Shown: one piece after another, positions 50,999 to 64,000 of the stretch | How the letters are laid out: every line of letters starts with the position of its first letter | Numbering within the stretch: the stretch's first letter is position 1 | Source: Sitta carolinensis | Lineage: Eukaryota; Chordata; Aves; Passeriformes; Sittidae | Assembly (NCBI GenBank): GCA_032173965.1 | Contig: CM063284.1 | Coordinates: 119,200,410-119,264,409, forward strand | Direction: 5' to 3' | Length of the DNA: 64,000 bases | Position numbers and translations under genes: made by a program | The notes under the pieces: generated by a model | Database searches by the model: none | Seen by the model: the letters and a program-made list of their open reading frames with translations, nothing else | What the model was told of the DNA's origin: nothing

Positions 50999-53021
50999 TA
51001 TACTGTGAACAGGTGGCAAATCTTAGGGAAAAAACTGGCCTCATGACTACTACCTCTGCAGAACGAGTACAGCACAATATTACAGGGCTTACATTAAGTT
51101 GCAGGAAGGGACTGAAGTTGTCCCAGACCTCCCTACTTTAATTAGTGATTTGTGTCTGGGTTCTGCAAAAGTTTGTATTTTCCTTGATTTATTTTCTGAT
51201 AACCTCTGCAGATGTGATGTCTGGGACAGTGCTGCTTGGACAACTGTTTATTGCAGCTGATATATTCTCTTCTTGACCTCATGACTCCCATCTAGTGTCT
51301 TGAATCACTTGGGAATAACTAATGCCTCAGCTCTCAGTTCCTTCTTAGTTTTACCATCAGCCAACTTAATGTTCACCTTCCTTCACAGTTACAGGAAACG
51401 AAGGTCTTTTGAGATAACATAAGTGGAGATGAGCAGTATGTTTGGTCTGTGGGGAAATAATGTGAGCAGAGAGAAATTACAGATAGTAAAAATAGATGTG
51501 AGTTTCAGAGGCAATTCTTATAACTCTTTTTTCCTCTTCGATTCTAAAGCATATTTAATGGTATTGCATGGTTTAGTGAAAACTTCCAAAATTTAGCTAA
51601 GAGTCATGACGGCTTTCACTTTTTGCAGGATTGGTTGTAATGCACACAGTAAATTTGCCATAACCCCTGGGGATATTCTTAGCAAGGAATGATATAAAGG
51701 GCTGTCGTCCGCCATCAGTTAACTCTTGCAAATGAGTTAATGGCATTTTTTTAGCACCAGTAAAACATTAAAAAGAAAGCACAAATAGTCAGGAAAAAGA
51801 CGGGTTTAATGAACTAGAAAATCTACATGGTTGTAGGGAGCAATAGGAAACATACAGTGTGCTGGCAGTATTCCAAACTTAATTCAGTTTATGTCCTGGA
51901 TAACTAGATTTGACTCTTCAGTAATAAAAATGTGTAATGCCAGTTACATAGTCCTCTTCAGCAGAGAAAGAAGCACTGCCTGGGAATGAAGATGTTTGAG
52001 TCCCAGCAGAGGGCAAAAAGGGCTGCTGTGACTGCTATCTTTCCACACAGGGGTTATTTATTGCCTCTTTTATGGAATTTGTGCCACGCCAAAATTTAGA
52101 TGAGCTCATGTACAGTGTACAATGCACAGTGACTCGGAGCTAAATGGTATGAAAGACATGACATTTGTGCACTTGTGGTGCCAGGTTTTAATGACTGAAG
52201 AATATGCATGTCTGTGTGAAGAATCATCAATGTAAGATTTTAGTCTACAGTGTGTAGATATTTTTTAGAACATACCAATATCTTTGCAATTAAATGAATT
52301 AATAAAAATCAATTCCGTTCTTTGTACTTGAGATATTTATTTCTTTAGGAGTTACTTGCTGTTCACATCTTTTTGTGTCCAGTTCTTGAATGCAAAATAA
52401 AAGAAAACTTACAATTTTGCTATTTCATTGGTGGTAGTGCTAACTTCTAATTTGATCCCTGGGGTTTAGGTTCTTGGGGAGGGAAGAAGGAAGAGTTTTC
52501 ATTAAGCAAAACCAGGCGCAGATGACTGTTGTTTAAGCCAATTTACTTTACAATAAGTTTGATTATTAATATGTCTGAAATCTGACTTTAGGTTGCTATG
52601 GTAAAAGTTACATGACATAATAGTATCTCCTGATTAGTTTAATTTGGAAATTAGCAGCTTATTTTGACTTGACTTGTGCTCAATTTGTAAAGCAATAGAA
52701 TGAGATTTTGAAAAGTAATACATTTTCCTCCTGCTTGATTGTAATATGAGTACAGGATAGAAGTGGTACTTCAGAGAATGTTCAGCTTCTCAGCTTTGTT
52801 AATATTTTATTCTTTTAACACTATGTAGATAGATTTTTTTTATCATGTTAGAATAACAGGACTACTAAATGATTTATAAATAAAGTGCTTGTTTTAGATT
52901 CTGAATAATATTCTGATGTAGCTCTATATCCAGTTTGGGAAACAAATTAAAGCATAACATGCCAGAAGTTGTTCAAGTCTTCCTGAAATAACTTTTTCCT
53001 TATTTGTCTTGTTTCATGCAG

Positions 53022-53093
53022 GCTTTTCTTCACCGAATGATCCAATGTGCTGCAGCCAAAGTGGATAAAAATGTTACAGAAGAAACAGTTAAG
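53022..53093 (+). CDS. PREX2: PREX2 exon 2: DH domain residues 48-71
   Basis: A 72-nt exon of 24 codons, bounded by CATGCAG and the donor GTTAGT, phase 0 on both sides. It begins AFLHRM and ends VTEETVK, continuing the DH helix started in exon 1, and it matches the P-Rex2 family closely. It is too short to stand out as an open frame by itself. Support comes from homology, in-frame joining to exons 1 and 3, and good splice sites. It is separated from exon 3 by only 74 nt, so exons 2 and 3 are likely recognised together by intron definition. Confidence 0.95.
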
Positions 53094-53167
53094 GTTAGTC
53101 TCCTAATTTAGTTTTTCTTCTGTTTTGTGTCTGATGTTTTACTTATGTATGTTTTATTCTTTTGCAG
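53094..53167 (+). other. PREX2 intron 2, a 74-nt micro-intron
   Basis: Runs from GTTAGT to TTCTTTTGCAG. It is T-rich, 74 nt (not a multiple of three), and has an in-frame TAG (the sixth codon if read through), so retention would truncate the protein after about residue 76. The pyrimidine-rich tail in front of the acceptor is strong. The length is near the practical lower limit for vertebrate introns. Confidence 0.93.
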
Positions 53168-53290
53168 ATGTTGTTTTCAAATATTGAAGATATTCTTGCA
53201 GTTCACAAAAACTTCCTGTCCCTTGTGGAGGATTGTTTACAGCCAGAACCTAATGCACAGCATGAAGTTGGAACCTGCTTTCTGAATTAT
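53168..53290 (+). CDS. PREX2: PREX2 exon 3: DH domain residues 72-112
   Basis: A 123-nt exon of 41 codons, starting [13 protein letters not shown] and ending CFLNY, between acceptor TTTTGCAG and donor GTACGC. SNIEDIL..H is the helix typical of DH domains in which the exchange factor packs its second and third helices. The donor is off-consensus at the last positions (TAT before GTACGC), so it is weaker than the others in this gene. Without splicing the frame runs on to a stop at about 53404. The residues agree well with P-Rex2, with a few conservative changes such as NFLSLVEDC. Confidence 0.95.
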
Positions 53291-53465
53291 GTACGCTATC
53301 TTTTATTTCAGCCTTTTTCTTATGTCTTTCTTTTATTTTTTATTTTTTTTTTTTTGCCTTTATTAATTACTGTCATGATAAGTGTACATAGTCATGGAGC
53401 CTAAATATGACTTGATTGTGTATCGAAGAGTACTTCCAAGTTCATCTCCTGGTTACTGTCATGTC

Positions 53466-53504
53466 AAAAAAAAAAAAAAAAGAAAAAAAAAAACAAAAAA
53501 AAAG
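53466..53504. repeat. Interrupted poly(A) simple repeat in intron 3
   Basis: Three A runs separated by single G and C bases, about 38 bp, located 176 nt downstream of the exon 3 donor. On this strand it could be an A tail of an old retroposon, but no body is recognised. Confidence 0.85.
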
Positions 53505-54194
53505 AGATGGAAGGACAGTGAAGAAAGAACATATTAAATGACAAACTTCTGTTGTTTCATCATTTTCATATTCACCAGATCAGCTCAGGCTGACAAACTG
53601 AGCCATGCAATTTGGGCGAAGCTGTTCTTATGTGTTAGATGGAGGTACAAGGTTGCGTGCAACAAGAGTAGTACTATCTTTCCATTCCCCCTCACTGCTA
53701 TGCAAAAATGGGAATATTTAGTAAAGAATTGTATACACTGGATCAAATACCTCCATGGTTCTGGATTGTGAAGATATTTTATTCCCAACAACTGCAATAT
53801 CTTCACAAGTGTGTTTGTCTATCTTGTAGTAATTGGTTTCCAGGAGTATTATTTTTCCTGTTAGAGCAAAACAAGGATGTTACTGTTACAGAGCTTTGCA
53901 AAATGAGGACGAATTAGTTTACTTTCAGTTGTAGACCTAACAAAAGTCCAGGTTTCATTTGTTTGTTAAGTCTTTAATTATTCATCATGGCAGGAGAAAT
54001 CTATTAATGGTTAGTGGAAACAATTTACAGAAGTTGAGTAACATCAGTTTTTAACTCTTCAGAAAAATGGATCATATTTGAAAACAAGTATTTGCAGACA
54101 AATTGGATAATAATGTCAGAAAATTAGCTATTCATTTTGCATTTTCTTCATGTATGTTTTTATCCTGTGTGTTTGTGGTAGTTCAAGCGCTGAA

Positions 54195-54980
54195 ATATTT
54201 CAGCTAAACTTTATGAATTTCAACAAAGACAAATGTAAGGTCTTGCACCAGGGAAAACGTAATCTAGGAGTGGAGCACAGGCAGCAGTCTACCTAGCTGG
54301 GGATCAGCTCTGTGGAAAGTGACCTCAGTGGTCCTCCTGGTGGACTACCATCTCAAATTGAGTGAACAGGCTGCTGCTGTGACAAAAAAAAAAAAAATGC
54401 CAAGAGCATGCTGGGTTGCAACAGTAAAGGCATCACCAGCAGAGATAAAGAAATCATTTTCATTGTCTGCTCAGTGCTTGTTAGGCCACAGCTGGAATTC
54501 TGTGTTCGATTGTGGTTCCTGCTATACAAAAGAGATGTGGACAGTCTGGACAGGTTTAAGAGATGAGCCACCATGAGAAGTGTCTCATGTGCCAGCCTGA
54601 GAGAATTGGGTTGGTTCAGACTTGAGAAAAGGAGGCTTAATTGAGACTTTATCGCTATGTTCCAGTATTTAAAGGATGGCTACAAAGATGGAGACTCCCA
54701 TTTTACAGAATCACGTGGATAAGATGTGGCGTAATGGGTACAAGTTTCTCCTGGGGAAATTCCAGTTGGACACCAGAGAAAAAATTTTCAAAGTGAGAAC
54801 AATCAGCCATTGGAATAATCTCCCCAGGGAAGTGGTGGATTCGTCAACATTGGACACATTTAAGATTCCACTGGACAGGCTTCTGGGCCATCTTGTCTAG
54901 ACTGTGCTTTTGCCAAGAATGGTTGGACCAGATGATCCTTGAGGTCCCTTTCAAACTTGTTTTCTATGAATCTGTGTTTG
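54195..54980 (+). mobile_element. CR1 LINE, long 3' part with degraded ORF2, sense
   Basis: About 785 bp in the same orientation as PREX2. Translation in changing frames gives FNKDKCKVLHQGKR near 54220, a WFLLYKRDVDSLDRF stretch near 54520, ELGWFRLEKRRLN near 54610, and HWNNLPREVVDSSTLDTFK near 54810, in the same order as the C-terminal third of CR1 ORF2. It then ends in the CR1 3' region ('GGTTGGACCAGATGATCCTT') at about 54980 with TTTTCTATGAATCTGTG. Stops and frameshifts, plus an A run at 54384-54396, show it is inactive. The open frame 54676-54900 is the intact last piece of ORF2, not a host gene. Confidence 0.9.
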
Positions 54981-55182
54981 AAATTCCCAAGTGATGCTTC
55001 CAGACTGTTCATAATTTGGGGCTAGGCCTCAAATAATAAATGTATTAAGAAGAGCTGGCTTTCTAGAATGAAGCCTTATATTAGCTATGCAGCTTTTCAA
55101 AGTGTTCATTCCATGTTTTATTAATTTTTTAAAAAAAATCAAAATGACAAGTGAAAAACAATGTCTCTTTTTGCTTCTGCAG

Positions 55183-55287
55183 AAGGAGAAATTCCGTATC
55201 TATGATGAATACTGTAGTAACCACGAGAAGGCACAGAAAGTTCTTCTTGACCTGAACAAAATAAGAACAGTGCGGACATTTCTTCTG
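55183..55287 (+). CDS. PREX2: PREX2 exon 4: DH domain residues 113-147
   Basis: A 105-nt exon of 35 codons, preceded by the pyrimidine tract TCTCTTTTTGCTTCTGCAG and followed by GTAAAT. It starts [19 protein letters not shown] and ends [13 protein letters not shown]...A is the classic central DH motif, in which the Tyr-Cys-Asn segment lies between helices on the way to the Rac-binding face. Phase 0 at both ends joins it cleanly to exons 3 and 5. No frameshift or missing key residue is seen. Confidence 0.95.
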
Positions 55288-58126
55288 GTAAATAAACTTT
55301 GAACTGGTGTTCTAACTTCACATTTTTTGACAAGCCGGGGGATTGTTGGCACTGTCACCTCCACCATGTAACGAGTACAAGCACACCTGCAAGTGGTTAG
55401 CAGACAGTTTTAGCTGGGGGTGGTGTTTCCAGAGGAAGAGGGTGTATAAATCGTATTTTCACTGCTGGGCTTGGATCTGTGGATAAGACAGCTTTAGGCA
55501 GTGTGCCTTGAAGATGCTGGCCAGGAGACAAGGGTGTGAATCTCTAGAAAGGACAAAGAATGGGATGAAATAAATGAGGTGGGATAGAGAAAGGAATTAC
55601 AGAAAGGAGCTGAAGGACTCAACAGAACTTCTGAAGGGGAGGTCCATGTTCTGGCACTGTAGCCAGCACAGTTGCAGACAGAAAAGTCTTTTGTTATAGA
55701 TCATTGGGTAGCCATTCTAATCTTAGACACTTAGACTTAATTTAAGGTTGAAAGAAACAGCTCCACAGATAGTCTTTCACTTTATAATACAAAGAAGGAG
55801 GGGTTTTAAAATGTTAGGTGTGATATCCTCATGGGTTTTCAAGAGCAAGACCAATTCCATGTAAATATTGAGTTTGATTATAATTGACTTCAGTTGTTAA
55901 AAGAAGGATTCAGAGTGGAATGATTTTTGTGTTTTCCTCCATGGTGTCCTGTGGTAAAAAGGTCAGCTTTAAAATGTGTAGTCTACTATATTGGAACTTA
56001 AGTACCTGAGGAGGTGTCCATGGATATGCTATCAAATTTTGGAGAGATCAGATTTGATCATTGTGTTTTGGGACTGGAGAGCAAATGACCCTATCAGTAA
56101 AACATCACAGACGTGTTTGAGAAAAAAAGATTCTGCCAATGCTGACAGTATCGCAAGTCTTATTTAATTTTATTAATTAGTTTTAGCATGCAGTAGGGTT
56201 TCATTACTGCTGTTGACAGAGTTCTTGGTGAAGTCCTATTGCAGCTCACTGATGCATTGAAAGATACCAGATCTGACTCCCCAGCTGCTCTTACTTACAG
56301 CCAAGTTAATGAGCAGTGTGGGAATTTCCTTATTGTGGGAAGTACTGTGTGACATGAGGCACCATCTGCCTTTTTGCTAAGAATCTCTTATACAGAAATA
56401 GTTATTCACAGTTAAAAACTGCTTCAAAGTTGTCCTATTTTTCCTTGGTGGTTGACAAAATATGCTTCACCTTGTCCTACATTGAGGAGCTTCATAGATG
56501 TGGTTCTTGTATGGGGAGCAACATGGCCAGACTCAAGAAGAAAGGGTGAATGCTGACTACAGAGGCAAAAAGCAAAATACTCTGGAGAAGGATTGCAAAG
56601 AGCTTGTTTTGTGACAAAGGAAGCCAAGTGTGCCATTGTGGCAGTTCATGATGTGTCAGTGTTACATACTTCAGGGCACATGCAGAGGGCTTTCTCACTG
56701 GTTTGGGTTCCTCATAGATTTGGGGCATGTCTGGAGGATTAGGTGGCAGCAGTCTAACCTAGAGAACAAGATATCTGACTGTATGATTTGAAAGCACAGT
56801 CAAAGCCTTCTGGGCACACCAAAGGGTTCAGGTCATTAGAGTTGTGGTTATCTATAAATAACTGGGAGCTGAAACCAGATCTTTTGAGCCTTTGAGTATA
56901 GAGGCAGTTATTATAATAACTATGGTCTGCATTACCATTATCTTACTTGGTCTTTATCAGTGAAGCTTTTGTGTTGGCAGGTTAAGTGAGATTCTTTAGG
57001 ATAAAGCATCCTTTAGGATTAGACAGAAGCTGGTTAAGTGTGAGTACAAAGCAGAGCCTTAAGGGTGGGTGTGGAGATGCCACAGCAGCACGGGTTGGGT
57101 TGTAGGATATGTGTGTTGGGTGGCCACCCTGTTGTGCAGCCTCTAATGGGTCTGCATCCAGATCTGTGGCCTGTGTCGACATCTCATCTGGCTGTCTTTA
57201 AACTGTTTTTTTTCAGTGTCCTCAGTTTAGACAGCTTGTTCTTTGAAGCTGAGATTATCTCATACCATTGCATCACAATTCTTTCTGATCTCTCCATAAA
57301 ATAATTGTCATCATTACTCTAGGCATTTATGTACTTATGCTTTAATTCCCACAATTCCAAATATTTGCTGTGATGTCCTTTGCGTGTTTTCTTATCCCCA
57401 AAAGCCCTTATTCTTTTCTCTCTCTCAGCTGCTTTTATTGGTGACTTCTACCCAAGGTTTAATTTACTCTCTGCTTCCATAATCAGATGTCTTGTTGAAA
57501 CTTTTTAATAGCCTTTTGCCCATGACTTCAGGATATTTTATTCATTGCATATCAAATTGAAATACAGAAACATGAAAGGATAGCATGGGGTTTTTTTGAG
57601 GTGTGTATTAGGATGGTCATGTTCAAACATTCAAATTGTCTTTGAAATGCTACTTAATACTGCAAACACTTTTTAGAGAAAACAACAGCTATAGCGGTCA
57701 CCCTGAAATATTTTTATTTTGTTTGTTGAAGTCTGAAAGCATATTTTGAGCATTTTATTTACTGTATTTTAGTTTGAAACTTTAAGAAAAAGTCCTTCTC
57801 TTTATCAGGCTGGATGAAGAAGGTAGTTAGGCGAGAGGCCTGCATTCTGCCTTTGTGACTTCCTTGTCATGTGTGATATCCTGTACATGTGTTCAGGCCT
57901 GTACTTTTGGCAGTCTTACAAACCTCCTCTTTTTTTTATATATATATAGGGTGTGTGTGTGTGTATATGTATATATATATACGTATGTATATATATGTAT
58001 GTATATGTGTGTGTGTGTATTTACACAGTTTATGTATACTTTAGCCAAATGCTGCTGTATACCTTATCTTTATTTCTGATAATTTTCTTGGGGTTTTCAA
58101 TAATTTATGAACCTGTTCCCACTCAG
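55288..58126 (+). other. PREX2 intron 4 (2,839 nt)
   Basis: Phase-0 intron from GTAAAT to CCCACTCAG. Mostly unremarkable AT-rich DNA without a recognisable exon. A compound TA/TG microsatellite at 57929-58020 ends only about 106 nt before exon 5. The short open frames around 56424-57304 show no family resemblance. Confidence 0.9.
57929..58020. repeat. Compound TA/TG microsatellite upstream of exon 5
   Basis: T run, (TA)n, (GT)n, then mixed TATG/TA and a second (GT)n, about 92 bp. It ends about 106 nt before the exon 5 acceptor. The Tyr/Ile/Val/Cys-rich frames here come from the repeat. Confidence 0.92.
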
Positions 58127-58228
58127 AATTGCATGCTCCTTGGAGGACGCAAGAACACAGACGTCCCCCTGGAGGGATATCTGGTGACACCAATACAGAG
58201 AATATGCAAGTATCCCCTTCTTTTGAAG
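58127..58228 (+). CDS. PREX2: PREX2 exon 5: DH domain residues 148-181
   Basis: A 102-nt exon of 34 codons, between ACTCAG and GTACTT. It encodes [10 protein letters not shown] followed by [20 protein letters not shown]. The last stretch is the DH signature (TP-Q-R---YPLLL-K) forming the long helix that contacts Rac, and it is the best single piece of evidence that this is a Dbl-family exchange factor. The signature is split by intron 5 directly after PLLLK, and exon 6 supplies the following ELLKRTP. Phase 0 at both ends. Confidence 0.96.
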
Positions 58229-59913
58229 GTACTTACAAGATTTTTATTGAGGACTTTATACCTGCTATATAGAATTGGTTGCTAAGCATGTTTCCGGACT
58301 CCAGGGACAATCTTTCTATGTAGTGAATTATCTCTTTATTAAGATATTGGACCCAGTCTTGCTCTCATTAAAGCTGGTGGCAAGTCTTCTGACATCAGTA
58401 TTAAAAGAACTGAGGAGCTTGGCTGGATTGAGATGATTAGCTCTGTTCTCCTTGTAGTTGTAAGGTTGCCTTTCTTGTTGGACAGAAGCGAGCCTTTTGG
58501 GAGAGTTTAATGAGTCTAATTTCAGCTGGATTTAATAGTGCCCTTGCTTAAAATGCTTGGGATAGCAGAGTTTGTTGTTGATGTACTTTGGTGATACTTA
58601 TTTACCATCAACAAACCAAAAATGAAAAATATTAATGGATTTTTTTTCACAAGAAAAACCGTGGAGTAACAGTAAGGTGCTGTAAATGGTTTTATATACA
58701 ATTATACATTTATTCTTATTATATTGTGACAGCTTAAATCAGTGAAAAATGTTACTGTGGTGATAAACATTAGATATTTAAACCTCTGAATTTGTAATTT
58801 ATCATGTTAGGAAATAAATTACAAGAAAATAAGTATTTTAAGCCCAATTTTGCTCAACAAATTTGGATCTTATATTGCTTATTGTTCCAAACTCAGAGGA
58901 AAACCAGAGCAGATTGTACTCTAAAATCTACCCAAAAAATGGTTATTAGACAGTATTTTACAAAATGCATATGTGAGTTTTGATCTGTAAGATTTCCAGT
59001 TGTGAGGCATATGACATAAAAAATCTGAAAAGAAGCAGGTTAGAAGAAAAGTTTTTAAGGCAAGTTAAAAATTTAATCATTACAGTGAGGTGTGAGTCAT
59101 CTGAGATAGCTGTGGTTTTACAGTTTCCTTGGTCTATTTTGAAATTATTTTTCTATTCTATTTTTGCAAGGCACCCAGATAAAACAGGGAAAAATGACTA
59201 ATGAATTACTCTAGAGCAATGAAACGAATATATTAAGACAATTTAAATGCAGGGTGTGGTGGCAGCAGGGTTAGGGCTTTGCTGAAGGCTGCTCTCAGTC
59301 AGCCCAGCTGTAAATGGGTAGTTGGTAGTTTGAGATGGGAAATCTCAAACAAATGCTGGTGACTCTACTTTTGTTTATCGGCATGGGCTGAAATCAGTGA
59401 GTCACCTAAACTATTGTTCAGTGCTTTGCTGCATTGCATGAGGTCGAACAATAGTGTGGAGCTGAAGGAATACGTTTTCTGCCCTGAGTTGCAGGAAAGT
59501 CAGGTGTTAATTTTGACATGAGTGAACTACTGTTTTTTTAATCAGAATTGTTATCCTTGCTCTTCAACAGTTGTATCCTGCAAAATATAAAAAACAAACC
59601 CAAACCCCAAAGCTCAACATGGAGAAACTTTGTTGGGGCAGAAAGTAACTGAAATGCAAGCTTCTTCCTAAATCATGATGATTATTTGTTCTTACTAATT
59701 AGTTACTCTTGAGTTTTAGTGTCCTCCTAGGACACAATTTTAGAAGGGTTACTACTTTTCTGCTTAGTAAAAGAGAAGACTGCCTGCATTCTTTTTGTGT
59801 GCTAGTTTGGTTTAAGTCTCCTGTAATGGACCTTTAGAGATCAAAGACTGTTTTCTTTTTTTCTCTCTTTTTATTTTTCCCCTTTCTTTTTCCCTTTTTC
59901 TATGTCTAAATAG
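58229..59913 (+). other. PREX2 intron 5 (1,685 nt)
   Basis: Phase-0 intron from GTACTT to AAATAG. The acceptor is a less favoured TAG preceded by AAA, but a nearly pure pyrimidine run at about 59850-59901 should compensate. Two short perfect inverted repeats lie at 59328-59350 and 59411-59454. No coding exon seen. Confidence 0.9.

Positions 59914-64000
<4,087 letters not shown>

Larger units (their letters stand above)
8910..53021 (+). other. PREX2 intron 1 (44.1 kb, phase 0)
   Basis: Donor GTGAGC at 8910 and acceptor TTTCATGCAG ending at 53021. No frame inside resembles a known protein apart from degraded CR1 ORF2 pieces, so I read it as one long intron. It holds CR1 fragments near 12059-12423, 13688-13762, 15395-15740, 16105-16190, 23930-24560, 33648-33848 and 50880-50998. 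It also holds LTR relics near 18112-18482, 27220-27514 and 28162-28459, simple repeats, and long T runs. Long first introns often carry enhancers; a few candidate conserved-looking stretches are listed under findings, but none can be proven without alignment. Confidence 0.9.
53291..55182 (+). other. PREX2 intron 3 (1,892 nt)
   Basis: Phase-0 intron from GTACGC to CTTCTGCAG. It contains an A-rich simple stretch at 53466-53503 and a long sense CR1 fragment at about 54195-54980, which is over 40 percent of the intron. The CR1 stops about 200 nt before exon 4. No coding exon was seen inside. Confidence 0.9.

Noticed and set aside
54676..54900. 74-residue frame with a well-formed HWNNLPREVVD motif
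   Set aside because: This motif is the C-terminus of CR1 ORF2; upstream and downstream sequence is also CR1, so it is not a PREX2 exon.

Overview
The window is vertebrate nuclear DNA, most likely from a bird. It is AT-rich, non-coding over almost all of its length, and carries CR1-type LINE fragments (degraded ORF2 plus the typical tail ending near TTCTATGA) and ERV long terminal repeats. I see no Alu, L1 or B-type SINEs and no bacterial-style gene organisation. Assignment to birds is an inference from the repeat content. A passerine or other neoavian is possible but not shown.

The only gene I can support is the 5' part of PREX2 (P-Rex2, a PIP3- and Gbeta-gamma-regulated Rac guanine nucleotide exchange factor), on the + strand. 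Six coding exons can be placed exactly: 8769-8909, 53022-53093, 53168-53290, 55183-55287, 58127-58228 and 59914-60075. Together they encode residues 1-235 with no frameshift or stop, every intron is phase 0, and they cover essentially the whole Dbl-homology (DH) catalytic domain. Glu30 and Asn212, the two DH residues known to be needed for exchange activity in P-Rex2, are both present at those exact numbers. The PH, DEP, PDZ and C-terminal parts must lie beyond base 64000.

Layout: 1-8240 is upstream intergenic DNA with one CR1 fragment. About 8560-9110 is a CpG-rich promoter, 5'UTR and first-exon island. 8910-53021 is a 44 kb first intron with CR1 fragments, three LTR relics, microsatellites, long T tracts and small inverted repeats, but no recognisable coding exon. 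53022-60075 is the exon cluster, including a 74-nt intron 2. 60076-64000 is the start of intron 6.

The best observation outside the gene is a pair of related solo LTRs at 27220-27514 and 28162-28459. Both lie on the minus strand, and each has its own different 6-bp target-site duplication, so they are two independent insertions about 650 bp apart. I found no CRISPR array, tRNA, rRNA or other discrete novel system. Most open frames in the window are chance AT-rich frames or lie inside repeats.
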